From NCBI GenBank assembly GCA_964476135.1, contig CAYYYG010000001.1:1-64000 (forward strand): DNA of 64,000 bases. The letters are read 5' to 3'. The notes beneath the pieces are model-generated. The model saw only the letters and a program-made list of their open reading frames with translations, was not told the DNA's origin and did no database searches. Shown one piece after another: positions 1-8,187 of the stretch. Each line of letters begins with the position of its first letter. Positions within the stretch are counted from its first letter, which is position 1. This DNA comes from CAYYYG01 sp964476135 (GTDB lineage: Bacteria > Patescibacteriota > Microgenomatia > UBA1406 > GWC2-37-13). A program made the position numbers and the translations under genes.

Positions 1-237
1 ATTCTTATATTTACTTAGTGGCAAGGCGAGAATCACAATATCGCCATTATTGATTGCTTCTTCGGCAGTAACAGCAGTTGCCCCAGGAGTGATTACTTCT
101 ACACTGAGTTTAATCTTTTCTACCGAACCAGATCCCGCAATGTAGACCCTATACCCTGCCTTGATGGCAAGCTGCGCTACAACTGTTCCCAGCTTACCTG
201 CGCCAAGAATACCAAGAACTTGTTTCTGATCATTCAC
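1..237 (-). CDS. Partial NAD(P)-binding oxidoreductase (F420-dependent NADP reductase-like), 3' end outside window
   Basis: The minus strand from a GTG at 235-237 is open to the window edge and gives an N-terminal Rossmann fold with the glycine-rich loop GILGAGKLG followed by [18 protein letters not shown]. This matches NADP-oxidoreductase proteins of the coenzyme-F420-dependent type, which bind a dinucleotide; the substrate cannot be told. The GTG lies 7 nt after an AGGAG ribosome-binding site, and the gene overlaps the stop of the upstream flavin oxidoreductase by 8 nt, so the two are probably translationally coupled. Only 79 residues are visible. The Rossmann fold is clear; the precise subfamily is inference. 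Confidence 0.7.
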   Translation of the reverse strand, partial: MNDQKQVLGILGAGKLGTVVAQLAIKAGYRVYIAGSGSVEKIKLSVEVITPGATAVTAEEAINNGDIVILALPLSKYKN

Positions 238-1289
238 TAAGCAGCTCCTTTACGCGCGGCATTACTTTTTTACCATAGAGTTCGATCATATGGAGGCGGG
301 CACTTGCCGGCATCGGGCCGCCGCCATACACGAGATCAAATCGGTTTACCTTAAGAATTTTAATAGTTTCTGCCATTTTGCGGGCGACCGTCTCGGGAGA
401 CCCGATGTAGAGGGAACCTCTTTCTATTTCTTGGTCAAAATATTCTTTTTGCATAGGTGGCCATCCTCGAGTACTGCCAATACGGTCAAAGTTTGTTTTG
501 TGAGCCGGCCAAGCAATACGCACAGCTTCTTCATCGGTATCGGCAATAAAGCCAGGAGAATGAACGCCTACTTCATCGCTCGCTGTGCCGAACTCCGCGG
601 CTGCCTTATGATACAGCTCCACATAGGGTGCGAAACGTTTTGGCGAGCCGCCGATTATCGCAAGCATGAGGGGGAAGCCGTATTTGGCCGCTCGAATGAC
701 AGACTGTGGTGAACCGCCGACTCCAACCGACGTATGAATATGACCTGATTCAGTTTTAGGATAAATGTCGGCTTGTTTAAGAGAGGCGCGAGTTGTCCCT
801 TCCCATGTTACTGGTTTTTCCTTAAGAACTTGTGCAAACAAAGCAACTTTTTCTTCGAACAGCACTTCATAATCTTGCAAATCATAACCGGAAAGGGGGA
901 AAGATTCAGTAAATGAACCACGACCTAAAATAATTTGTGCTCGACCCTCAGACAACGCATCGACGGTCGCAAACCGCTCAAAGACTCGTACCGGATCGTC
1001 TGAACTCAAAACAGTCACCCCTGATGCTAATTTAATGCGCTTTGTTTTGGTAGCAATCCCGGCGAGAACCGTTTCCGGGCTGCTGATCGAGAAATCAGGC
1101 CGATGGTGTTCACCGAGCGCAATCACATCAACACCAAGTTCATCAGCTAATACAGCCTCATCAACTACTTGTCGAATTGCTTCTGCGTGACTCATAAGCC
1201 TGCNNNNNNNNNNTGTCGACGGGTAAATCACCAAATGAATCCAGTCCAAAAAGAATTTTAGGTTGGGCTTTTATTTTTGAGGTGCTCAT
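230..1289 (-). CDS. LLM-class (luciferase-like) flavin-dependent oxidoreductase, interrupted by an assembly gap
   Basis: The protein is a TIM-barrel FMN-dependent monooxygenase of the bacterial luciferase family. Visible features are [21 protein letters not shown] near the N-terminus, [34 protein letters not shown] and [20 protein letters not shown]. The true start is ATG at 1287-1289, encoding [20 protein letters not shown], which reads up to the run of N. With exactly 10 N the two halves are out of frame, so the real gap must be a multiple of three bases; reading from ATG 1249 is a frame artefact. The gene heads a probable two-gene operon with the Rossmann protein. The substrate is unknown. 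Confidence 0.85.
1204..1213. other. Assembly gap of 10 N inside the LLM oxidoreductase gene
   Basis: Ten consecutive N. The coding frames on the two sides disagree by one base if the length is taken literally, so this is a placeholder and not a measured length. Confidence 0.95.
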
Positions 1290-1308
1290 ATTATAGGGTC
1301 GGCTGTTT

Positions 1309-1336
1309 TATAATACTCTTTGAATAGAGTATTATA
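1309..1336. promoter_or_regulatory. Perfect inverted repeat upstream of the LLM oxidoreductase gene (candidate operator)
   Basis: Two perfect 11-bp arms, TATAATACTCT (1309-1319) and AGAGTATTATA (1326-1336), are separated by 6 bp. The element lies 20-47 nt upstream of the ATG at 1289, where a promoter is expected, and contains TATAAT-like boxes in both directions. It is not followed by a T tract, so a repressor site is more likely than a terminator. The regulator is unknown. Confidence 0.5.
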
Positions 1337-1412
1337 CTGAGTTTTGTGACTTTGCAGCAAACAGTATAATTATAAGTTAGGAGTGAAGTTCTATAAAAAA
1401 GCTCAAGAGTAT

Positions 1413-1883
1413 TCAAGCATCATTTCTTTTCACACTCAGTACCCGCTCCTCAAAATACGCAACCAAAGACAATATTACCCAGACAACAAGCATGCTTAAG
1501 ACTCCGATCCATATATGCCCAAGACCCACCGCAATACCAATTGCGGATGTTGACCAGATACTCGCCGCCGTAGTCAGCCCCCTTATCTCCTGCTTGTCGC
1601 TCAGCTTCAGAATCGCGCCTCCTCCCAAAAAACCGATGCCGGCAACCAGCCCCTCGACCACTTTACTCATCTCAGACAACGGAATCCCGTCCAGCCGGGC
1701 GGCAATAAGGACGATCGCAGTTCCCATCGCAACAAGCATATGAGTCCGAAGACCGGCCGCTTTTCCCTTGGTTTCCCGCTCATAGCCTATGATGCCACCA
1801 AGTACAGCAGCAACGATGATTCTTATCATCACCTGTAAAATAGCATCTAAATTGGGTATAAAAATAAGTTCGTCCCAAACCAT
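1413..1883 (-). CDS. MgtC/SapB family membrane protein
   Basis: The sequence shows the MgtC/SapB signature: GGIIGYERETKGKAAGLRTHMLVAMG, then GIGFLGGGAILK and RGLTTAASIWSTSAIGIAVG, with four to five hydrophobic segments. The family lies in the inner membrane and is associated with adaptation to low magnesium, often by modulating other membrane proteins; its role here is inferred only from homology. An upstream ATG at 1955 would add 24 residues of unlike composition, so ATG 1883 (MVWDELIF) is preferred; it gives 156 residues, near the short-form family length. The MFS gene on the same strand ends 77 bp upstream of this start. Confidence 0.88.
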   Translation of the reverse strand: MVWDELIFIPNLDAILQVMIRIIVAAVLGGIIGYERETKGKAAGLRTHMLVAMGTAIVLIAARLDGIPLSEMSKVVEGLVAGIGFLGGGAILKLSDKQEIRGLTTAASIWSTSAIGIAVGLGHIWIGVLSMLVVWVILSLVAYFEERVLSVKRNDA

Positions 1884-1959
1884 ATTTTTTAATTTACACC
1901 TGCGAAATAAGTGGTGCAGATAAGGAGGGTAAGAATATGGCAAGAAACGCATCAATCGC

Positions 1960-3138
1960 CTACATCCCTACTTTCTTACCCGGCCTGAGAACTCCTGAGG
2001 AGAGATAGTAGCATAAAAAAACAAGCGCGCTCCCAACAAGAAACGGCAAGGGAATGGAAACGGTTGCAACCACCCCGCCAAGGATGGGACCGATTATCAT
2101 ACCGATACTCTGGTAGGAAGTGTTCAGACCCATGATCGATCCTTGTGACTTCTGGTCGACCTCCTGGGAGAGAATGGTCGGAATCAGGGTCTGGACAATA
2201 CTGTTGAAGACTCCAAGTATGATCATCGCGAATATAAATATCGGCAGTGAGCGGGAAAAGAACATAATAAATAGCGCTACTGAAGTTAGCATAATGCCTG
2301 TCGAAAATGATTTTTTCATCCCGAATTTTTTTGAGAACCGATCCACTATAAAATTTTGCGCGATTAAACCAATGATGCCGAATAAGGTAAAAAGCATGGC
2401 ATTCTGCGACTCGGTGACTTTAAGGACTTTTAGTGTGAATGGTTGAAATCCGTAAATAAGCGCGCAGGAAAATGCGAGATAAAAAACGAGTGAAATAAGG
2501 AATGTCGGCCCCACTCGCGGATCAAAAAGCGTTCTTGCCATTTTTGGGAAATCGAATAATTTTCCATGGGCCACTTCTCCCATATGGGTATTTGTCTCGG
2601 GTAAATAGAGCGCAGTGATAACCGTAGCAACTACCGTAATTATACCCGCGATTATGAAGGGGACCGCTTCGCCATAACCCACAGTAAAAGCCGATATTGC
2701 CGGCCCGAAAACAAAACCAAAACTGAAAGCCGAACCGATGAGTCCGAACGCTTTTGCCCGCTCTTCGGGCTTGGTGGAGTCGGAAATTACGGCAAATGCA
2801 ACCGGTATGTTGCCGGCCGTCAGGCCATCAAGTGCACGTGCTATAAGAAGAAACCAGGCATTCGGCGCAAAGGCCATAACAAAAAACGACAGTGCGGTAC
2901 CGGCTATTGAGGTAAGTAGAAGCGGCCGGCGGCCATATTTATCCGAAAGCCGCCCGATGATGGGGGTTGCGAGAAACTGACAGATAGAAAAACTGGCAAA
3001 AAGAAGGCCGTTCTGGAAGTCGGACAGGCCGAACTTCATGGAATATGAATACAAGATAGGGATAACGATGCCGTAACCCATCATATTTACCAATGCAATA
3101 AGGGCGATAATAAGTATGTTTTTGTTATATTTAAACAT
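1960..3138 (-). CDS. MFS transporter, drug:H+ antiporter-like (DHA1/TetA type)
   Basis: About 12 hydrophobic segments are visible, with the MFS motif A loop GRLSDKYGRRP between helices 2 and 3 and the second-half counterpart VDRFSKKFGMKK. GLIGSAFSFGFVFGPAISAF resembles motif C of antiporters, which supports export rather than uptake. The start is taken as ATG 3138 (MFKYNKNILIIAL); an ATG 18 nt upstream is possible. A TATACT box ends 8 nt before the ATG, consistent with a leaderless or near-leaderless mRNA. The substrate cannot be predicted. Confidence 0.88.
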   Translation of the reverse strand: MFKYNKNILIIALIALVNMMGYGIVIPILYSYSMKFGLSDFQNGLLFASFSICQFLATPIIGRLSDKYGRRPLLLTSIAGTALSFFVMAFAPNAWFLLIARALDGLTAGNIPVAFAVISDSTKPEERAKAFGLIGSAFSFGFVFGPAISAFTVGYGEAVPFIIAGIITVVATVITALYLPETNTHMGEVAHGKLFDFPKMARTLFDPRVGPTFLISLVFYLAFSCALIYGFQPFTLKVLKVTESQNAMLFTLFGIIGLIAQNFIVDRFSKKFGMKKSFSTGIMLTSVALFIMFFSRSLPIFIFAMIILGVFNSIVQTLIPTILSQEVDQKSQGSIMGLNTSYQSIGMIIGPILGGVVATVSIPLPFLVGSALVFLCYYLSSGVLRPGKKVGM

Positions 3139-3206
3139 GAAGCTATAGTATATCAAACACTATCTATTTAGTTGTAAGAAATTAACTAAAAATTGTTTGG
3201 CCGAAA

Positions 3207-3770
3207 CTAGATCTTTAAACTTCCCCGAAAGCCCCTTGAAGCATAATAAGACTCGGCGCCGTTATGATACATGAATACATGCTCATATCGCCGGTCACAG
3301 AAGCAGGCGCCGCCAAGTTTTCTTATTTCCGGCGGTGTTTTGACCCAGCTCGAGGTTTTCAAGTCAAATCGACCAATTGTCTGCAGCTGCCGGTATTGCG
3401 CTTCGCTTAAAATCTCGATTCCCATCTCCGCCGCCATATCGACGGCAGAATTTTTCGGTTTGAATTCTTTTCGGGAATCTAGGGCGTCTCGATCATAACA
3501 CAGACTTCTTCTCCCCTTCGGGCTTTCTGCGGAACAGTCATAAAAAACATAATCATCGACAGAATCACCGAAACCAACAAGATCAGGTTCGCCACCAGTT
3601 GTTTCCATCTCATACAGGGATATCATCTTATCGGGCGATGCTAGCAGCCGCGTCTGTACTTTGTCCCACAGGATCCCCTTATGTCTTTCGGGGTGATTCT
3701 CGAAACGCGCTTTGATGGTTTTTAATAAATCGTCGATTTGTTTTTGTGTTAGACGCACTGATGTTTTCAT
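3207..3770 (-). CDS. DUF4256 domain-containing protein
   Basis: This 187-residue protein matches what I recall of DUF4256: MISLYEMETTGGEPDLVG, DDYVFYDCSAESPKGRRSLCYDRDAL, SSWVKTPPEIRKLGGACFCDRRYEHVFMYHNGAESYYASRGFRG. No biochemical function is known to me for this family. It has no signal peptide or membrane segment and so is probably cytoplasmic. A TAAAAT box (3777-3782) ends exactly 6 nt before the ATG, giving a leaderless promoter. The gene is divergent from the OFA-family transporter. Confidence 0.8.
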   Translation of the reverse strand: MKTSVRLTQKQIDDLLKTIKARFENHPERHKGILWDKVQTRLLASPDKMISLYEMETTGGEPDLVGFGDSVDDYVFYDCSAESPKGRRSLCYDRDALDSRKEFKPKNSAVDMAAEMGIEILSEAQYRQLQTIGRFDLKTSSWVKTPPEIRKLGGACFCDRRYEHVFMYHNGAESYYASRGFRGSLKI

Positions 3771-3845
3771 AGTGAAATTTTATCAGACTGAAAATATGAT
3801 ATTTTTCACATACAGCTTTTGCGCTTCAGGCTAATATATAGTCTT

Positions 3846-5093
3846 GTGAACACCAAAATCAAAAACCGCTGGCTCATTGCCTTATCCGCAGTCGGAATAC
3901 ACATTTCGATCGGCTCGGTGTATGCCTGGAGTATTTTTACCAAACCTCTCATGAAGTCGCTCGAAGTCTCCTTAAAAGACCTTTCCTTCACCTTCAGTCT
4001 GGCCATAATTTTTCTGGGACTGTCGGCGGCTTTTATGGGGAGGTGGGTGGAGCGGCAGGGGCCGAAAAAAGCAGCAACGCTTTCGGCTATATTTTTCAGC
4101 GCCGGACTTATCGGAGCCGGTGTCGCCGCACAGGCAAAATCACTAATACTATTATATATAACATACGGGATGATCGGCGGCATAGGTCTTGGGATCGGCT
4201 ATATATCGCCCGTTTCAACGTTGGTAAAATGGTTCCCGGATAAACGTGGTATGGCCACCGGACTCGCGATAATGGGATTCGGGTTTGCCTCGATGATCGC
4301 AAGCCCGATAGCAGCCAGACTCATACAAAATGTTGGTATACCTAATACTTTTTTCAGCCTCGGAATCGCTTATTTTCTCATCATGTTTGCATCGTCGCGC
4401 TATCTTTCACCACCCCCGGAGGGCTGGCTGCCTGCTCATTACAAAAAACAAATCGATGAGGGTAAACGCAAACACAAAAAAGACCTGGCACAATTGACGG
4501 CCAACGAAGCGCTTAAGACGGTACGATTTTATTATTTATGGATTATGCTTTTTATAAACATAACCTGCGGTATCGCCCTAATTTCAGTCGCCTCACCAAT
4601 GGCCCAGGAAATAGCCGGCCTCTCGCCCATTGCCGCCGCAACCATGGTCGGACTTATGGGGCTGTTTAACGGAATCGGGCGCATCGGTTGGGCCAGTCTT
4701 TCCGACCATATCGGGCGGCCCTATACTTATATTTTATTTTTTCTCATACAGATTGCAGCTTTTTTTCTCCTCCCAAGAACCACCTCGCCCATTCTTTTTC
4801 AGACTCTCGTATTTCTCATACTCACCTGCTACGGCGGCGGTTTCGCCTCGATTCCCGCCTACATCGGTGATTTTTTCGGGACAAAACAACTGGCCGCCAT
4901 CCACGGATACATACTCACCGCCTGGGCGGCCGCCGGGTATATTGGTCCGACGGTCGTTGCCTGGATCAAAGAATCAACCGACAGTTACGAAAAAACTCTC
5001 TATGTCTTTGTCGGGTGCTTTATCATCGCCTCCATAGTCGCCATACTGGCAAAACTGGAAACACATCACGCCAAAAAACAGCCCACTTCATAA
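3846..5093 (+). CDS. MFS transporter, OFA (oxalate/formate antiporter) family
   Basis: The N-terminus KNRWLIALSAVGIHISIGSVYAWSIFTKPL is typical of the OFA branch of the major facilitator superfamily, whose members exchange small monocarboxylates or dicarboxylates. MGRWVERQGPKKA is the motif A loop. GIGLGIGYISPVSTLVKWFPDKRGMATG and the C-terminal PAYIGDFFGTKQLAAIHGYILTAWAAAGYIGP are also family hallmarks. About 12 transmembrane helices are present. The start is uncertain: a GTG at 3846 gives the expected N-terminus, while an in-frame TTG at 3819 would add nine residues. The transported substrate is not known. Confidence 0.85.
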   Translation: MNTKIKNRWLIALSAVGIHISIGSVYAWSIFTKPLMKSLEVSLKDLSFTFSLAIIFLGLSAAFMGRWVERQGPKKAATLSAIFFSAGLIGAGVAAQAKSLILLYITYGMIGGIGLGIGYISPVSTLVKWFPDKRGMATGLAIMGFGFASMIASPIAARLIQNVGIPNTFFSLGIAYFLIMFASSRYLSPPPEGWLPAHYKKQIDEGKRKHKKDLAQLTANEALKTVRFYYLWIMLFINITCGIALISVASPMAQEIAGLSPIAAATMVGLMGLFNGIGRIGWASLSDHIGRPYTYILFFLIQIAAFFLLPRTTSPILFQTLVFLILTCYGGGFASIPAYIGDFFGTKQLAAIHGYILTAWAAAGYIGPTVVAWIKESTDSYEKTLYVFVGCFIIASIVAILAKLETHHAKKQPTS

Positions 5094-5131
5094 CAACACA
5101 AATAACCTATAGTATGGTATAATATTAAGTT

Positions 5132-5977
5132 ATGTCGTGGAAAAAAGAACATTTTTCAAATCAAGTAAAGGAAAAGTGGAATTTCAGCCCGGAACTACCG
5201 TTAGCCTATAATCATCCGGAAAATATGATCACTTGGGATTCGGTTCAAAATTGGATTCAAGATCTTGAAAGATTTAACGTGGTTTATCCCAATAACCAAC
5301 GTCTAGCCAAATTTTTAGCTGGCGGATCTTTGGATTCGGGAAAACTGCTCGCAACCTATCAGACAGAACTGAGACTCCTTTCCCGTAATGATACAGTACG
5401 GGGCTTACAACAGTTTTCACAAGAAATAATTCAAAATTTTTCACCAGAAGACTCATTATTTTATTTTCCACCAGAAAGTGCGAGTGCGTATCTAATGTAT
5501 AACACCATGCTAAAAATAAATCCAGATGTAGCTAATTACGGCTATGTACACGACAGCTTCAGTCGACTGCTTGAGGGTAGCACCAACTCTTATAACAAAA
5601 AATCAATAGACGAGGCGTCGGCATTTATATACGTTGATGATTGGGTATTAAGTGGTGAACATATCGGAAGATTTTTGACAAAGGATGTTGCGGGAAGATT
5701 TAACACTTTTCATCTGGCAGTAAGCGATGCTGGCCTTAATTTTTTTAATGCCGCTTCACAACATTTAAGTCCAAGATTTTTATACAGAATTAAATCAGAT
5801 GACCCGAAAAGTTTTTTTGCAGAGGTTCCCGTTTACGGTTCACATAAAATTCCAGACAGAATTCCGGAATATTACGCCGGAAACGAATATTGCGACTATT
5901 CTATTTTCGGAAAATACGGGTATTCGCCTATTGCAAAAAATACAAGATTAATCGACCACTCAGGCTCACTCTACTAA
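5132..5977 (+). CDS. Uncharacterised protein with a phosphoribosyltransferase-like motif
   Basis: This is a 281-residue soluble protein that I do not recognise as a named family. The segment SAFIYVDDWVLSGEHIGRFL (about residues 167-186) resembles the PRPP-binding loop of type I phosphoribosyltransferases, where two acidic residues precede a short Ser/Thr-Gly turn; similar PRTase-like domains occur in stress or defence proteins. The upstream residues SLFYFPPESASAYLMYNTML could form the first Rossmann strand and helix. TATAAT at 5118-5123, with TG one base earlier (extended -10), ends 8 nt before the ATG. Downstream is a separately promoted ASCH gene. The function is inference only. Confidence 0.45.
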   Translation: MSWKKEHFSNQVKEKWNFSPELPLAYNHPENMITWDSVQNWIQDLERFNVVYPNNQRLAKFLAGGSLDSGKLLATYQTELRLLSRNDTVRGLQQFSQEIIQNFSPEDSLFYFPPESASAYLMYNTMLKINPDVANYGYVHDSFSRLLEGSTNSYNKKSIDEASAFIYVDDWVLSGEHIGRFLTKDVAGRFNTFHLAVSDAGLNFFNAASQHLSPRFLYRIKSDDPKSFFAEVPVYGSHKIPDRIPEYYAGNEYCDYSIFGKYGYSPIAKNTRLIDHSGSLY

Positions 5978-6001
5978 TAGAATTATTGATATAATCAGCT
6001 C

Positions 6002-6331
6002 ATGGATACGAAGTCAATCGGATTTGCCTCAAACCTCGTACCCCTCATTCTCGACGGCAGCAAAACTCTAACCTACAGACTGGGAGATAAATTTGAATTC
6101 CTTAAAATCGGCGATTCGATAAATTTTCACGACAGCCAATCGGGGAAGATTTGCGGAAAAATACAGATCACGGAAAAATCGCACGCAAAATTTAAAGACC
6201 TCCCCATAAACCGAACCGGCCACGAAGTTTATCAGTCAAAAAAAGAACAGAGATCCGTCTTCACCAAATATTACGGTAAAATCTCAGATGATGTTACTCT
6301 GCTCATTCTGGGATTCAGACTCCTACCATGA
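6002..6331 (+). CDS. ASCH domain-containing protein
   Basis: This 109-residue protein has the ASCH beta-barrel pattern: an N-terminal strand, then LILDGSKTLTYRLGDKFEFLKIGDSINFHDSQSGKICGKIQI. ASCH domains relate to PUA folds and are thought to bind RNA or modified nucleotides; some hydrolyse N4-acetylcytidine. TATAAT at 5990-5995 ends exactly 6 nt before the ATG, so it has its own leaderless promoter. The 3' end overlaps the convergent Nudix-hydrolase gene by 17 nt. Confidence 0.72.
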   Translation: MDTKSIGFASNLVPLILDGSKTLTYRLGDKFEFLKIGDSINFHDSQSGKICGKIQITEKSHAKFKDLPINRTGHEVYQSKKEQRSVFTKYYGKISDDVTLLILGFRLLP

Positions 6332-7601
6332 ATTTATTAAAAACAAACTCTGATACCAAATTAAGCAATTTATCACGATGTGCAGGAATCGTATAACTAT
6401 GGCCGGCATCTTTAATAATTTCCAGTCTGGAGTTGGGGATCAGTTTAGCAAGCTTTATACTTTGCTCAACAGGCACCAGTTCATCACGGTTACCGTGTAC
6501 GATTAAAGTCGGGGCTGAGATTTTTTTTGCAGAAACATAACCGTCGTTTTTTACCGCATCTTCGTAAAATGAATATTTCAGTCTCAGACCTTTAGCCTTA
6601 TCGTACTCGCGCATACCACTACTTCTCCAGTTGTCGATAAACTCTCGACCGTTTACGAGCGCATATTTTTCTTCGTAATTGCTGACTGGCGATTTTAAGA
6701 TCAAAAATGATAAACTATTTATTTTTGATGCGGCAACAATACTTGCAATTCCGCCGAAGCTGGATCCAATGAGTCCAATCTTGTCGTAACCCCGATTTTT
6801 CAAAAAATCCACCGCACGCAAAACATCATCAACCGCCTCACTTACTGTGCACTCTTCAAATTTCCCTTCGCTTTCGCCATGGCCGTAAAGGTCGATTCGT
6901 AGCGATGCGACACCTCTTTTCCAAAGCGTCTCAGTAAGCTTTACAAAATTTTTCGTATATTTACTTGAGCTGTGGCCATGAATAAATAGAACTATAGGCA
7001 CATTGATATTTCCTGACGGATTATGTAATACACCGGTGAGATTATTGTCCTGTGAATTAGTGAAGCTGATTTTTTCCGGAGTATATAGTTTGTGCGGTAG
7101 GTTTTTCGCCCGAATATACTCGCGGATTGTGTTTATGAATCCGGCGGTGAATCTGGTTGGCTCTTTATTCATAAGATCGACAATTTCTCCGACATTCATG
7201 GGAAATATTTTTTTTACCTCTGTATTCGGTTTGAAGTTCCAATCGGAAGATGGATGACATTCGTAGAGTCCAAAATAATGACGCAACTTAGCGCCGCTAA
7301 ACCTTTCGTCAGAGTAAAACGTCGAAATCTTTATTATGGGGTCAGTGATTCCGAGTTCTTCTTGCGCTTCACGCACTGCGACCACATCGTAATGCTCTCC
7401 AAAATCTACATGGCCGCCTACCGAGTGATCAAACAATCCTCCACTTTTTCGATGCTCCTGCACGTAAAGTCTTCCGTCGTTGGCAAATACATAAACAGCA
7501 ACCACGCGATGTATCAGATCAGTGTCATGGATGCCGTCAACCGGCACCTTACCAACAACCACATCATTTTCATTGACCAAGTCATAATAATCCATATTCA
7601 T
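6315..7601 (-). CDS. Nudix hydrolase fused to an alpha/beta hydrolase (serine aminopeptidase-like)
   Basis: Two enzymes are joined in one 428-residue chain. Residues about 1-165 are a Nudix domain of the isopentenyl-diphosphate-isomerase-like type, with a perfect Nudix box at 63-85 (G63, E69, REAQEELGI). Residues about 175-428 are an alpha/beta hydrolase with the oxyanion region FIHGHSS, the nucleophile elbow GSSFGG (Ser281), Asp373 in GNRDELVP and His401 in DAGHSY, so the catalytic triad is intact. The start is 3 nt after the VOC gene stop, behind a GGAAGGG site, so the two form an operon. Neither substrate is known. Confidence 0.85.
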   Translation of the reverse strand: MNMDYYDLVNENDVVVGKVPVDGIHDTDLIHRVVAVYVFANDGRLYVQEHRKSGGLFDHSVGGHVDFGEHYDVVAVREAQEELGITDPIIKISTFYSDERFSGAKLRHYFGLYECHPSSDWNFKPNTEVKKIFPMNVGEIVDLMNKEPTRFTAGFINTIREYIRAKNLPHKLYTPEKISFTNSQDNNLTGVLHNPSGNINVPIVLFIHGHSSSKYTKNFVKLTETLWKRGVASLRIDLYGHGESEGKFEECTVSEAVDDVLRAVDFLKNRGYDKIGLIGSSFGGIASIVAASKINSLSFLILKSPVSNYEEKYALVNGREFIDNWRSSGMREYDKAKGLRLKYSFYEDAVKNDGYVSAKKISAPTLIVHGNRDELVPVEQSIKLAKLIPNSRLEIIKDAGHSYTIPAHRDKLLNLVSEFVFNKFMVGV

Positions 7602-7604
7602 CAG

Positions 7605-7961
7605 TTACCCTTCCCAAGGCGTCATGAGCTGAAAATAATTTCCGTCCGGGTCGGCAAAAGTGGCGATCCATGCCCCCTGCATTTCATAAGGCTCCTTAAC
7701 CACCGCGGCGCCAAGCTTCTTGATCCGCTCAAACTCCCCCTTCACATCCTTGGTTTCGAGATTAAACATCACCCGCCCCGGATCTTTTGTTTTACCGATC
7801 ATTTCCGAGTGCTTGCCGACTCCAAAAAAACAACTCTTAGTACTCCAGCCTGCCCACTCCCCATCCATCATGTCGGGTTTGGCATCGAAAACTTTTTTAT
7901 AAAACTCAATCAAAGCCTTCGGCTGCATCGTGCCAACCATTATCGAATTAAGGTTCAACAT
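7605..7961 (-). CDS. VOC (glyoxalase/bleomycin-resistance) family protein
   Basis: This 118-residue protein has the vicinal-oxygen-chelate fold pattern: MLNLNSIMVGTMQPKALIEFYKKVFDAKP at the start and GAWIATFADPDGNYFQLMTPWEG at the end, the second including the typical Glu/Asp-Pro-Asp-Gly-Asn turn. Such proteins bind a divalent metal as dimers and act on or sequester small molecules; the specific role cannot be read. TATCAT (7968-7973) ends 6 nt before the ATG. It is the first gene of an operon with the Nudix-hydrolase fusion. Confidence 0.82.
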   Translation of the reverse strand: MLNLNSIMVGTMQPKALIEFYKKVFDAKPDMMDGEWAGWSTKSCFFGVGKHSEMIGKTKDPGRVMFNLETKDVKGEFERIKKLGAAVVKEPYEMQGAWIATFADPDGNYFQLMTPWEG

Positions 7962-8014
7962 ATTTATATGATATTGATAACATAATTAGTATAACCCAAA
8001 GAATAAGAAATTGC

Positions 8015-8043
8015 TTGACACAGCAGCATAATAATGATAAGAT
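8015..8043 (+). promoter_or_regulatory. Promoter of the histidine operon
   Basis: A perfect -35 box TTGACA (8015-8020) is followed by a 17-bp spacer and TAAGAT (8038-8043). Transcription should start near 8050, only a few bases before the leader peptide ATG at 8055. This is the best sigma-70-type promoter in the window. Confidence 0.8.
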
Positions 8044-8054
8044 ATTCAGAATCT

Positions 8055-8114
8055 ATGTATCTTTTTGTTGCTTTTTCGGTAATCGCACATCATTGCCCTG
8101 CCTCCGCGGGGTGA
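8055..8114 (+). CDS. Histidine operon leader peptide (19 residues)
   Basis: A short reading frame starts about 5 nt after the predicted transcription start: ATG at 8055, two consecutive histidine codons CAT CAT at 8088-8093, and stop TGA at 8112-8114. The peptide begins MYLFVAF and contains AHHC. No Shine-Dalgarno sequence is present, in line with other near-leaderless starts in this window. The His pair lies just before hairpin segment 1 and the stop codon overlaps the end of segment 2, the arrangement needed for attenuation by ribosome stalling. Expression is inferred. Confidence 0.7.
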   Translation: MYLFVAFSVIAHHCPASAG

Positions 8115-8149
8115 TTTATTTGTGCGAAAAAAAGCACGAACAACCCCGC
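8096..8149 (+). promoter_or_regulatory. Histidine attenuator: alternative hairpins 1:2 and 2:3
   Basis: Segment 1 CCCTGC (8096-8101) pairs with segment 2 GCGGGG (8106-8111) across a 4-base loop. Segment 2 GCGGGGT (8106-8112) can pair instead with segment 3 ACCCCGC (8143-8149), enclosing a further hairpin, TTTGTGC/GCACGAA (8119-8125 with 8134-8140). Pairing 2:3 removes segment 3 from the terminator. A ribosome stalled at the His codons 8088-8093 would cover segment 1 and free segment 2; a ribosome at the stop codon would cover segment 2. The pairings are seen in the sequence; the mechanism is inferred from enteric his and trp attenuators. Confidence 0.75.
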
Positions 8150-8170
8150 AGATAGGCGGGGTTTTTTATT
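8142..8170 (+). terminator. Attenuator terminator (hairpin 3:4) before hisG
   Basis: AACCCCGC (8142-8149) and GCGGGGTT (8156-8163) form an 8-bp GC-rich stem with a 6-base loop, followed directly by TTTTTTATT. This is a standard intrinsic terminator lying between the promoter and the first gene, which only makes sense as a conditional terminator. Confidence 0.85.
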
Positions 8171-8187
8171 GGCTTAGACCCATTTAT

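Noticed and set aside
7254..7985. 243-residue open frame on the plus strand
   Set aside because: It lies antisense to the VOC and Nudix-hydrolase genes, both with clear motifs, and has no recognisable domain.
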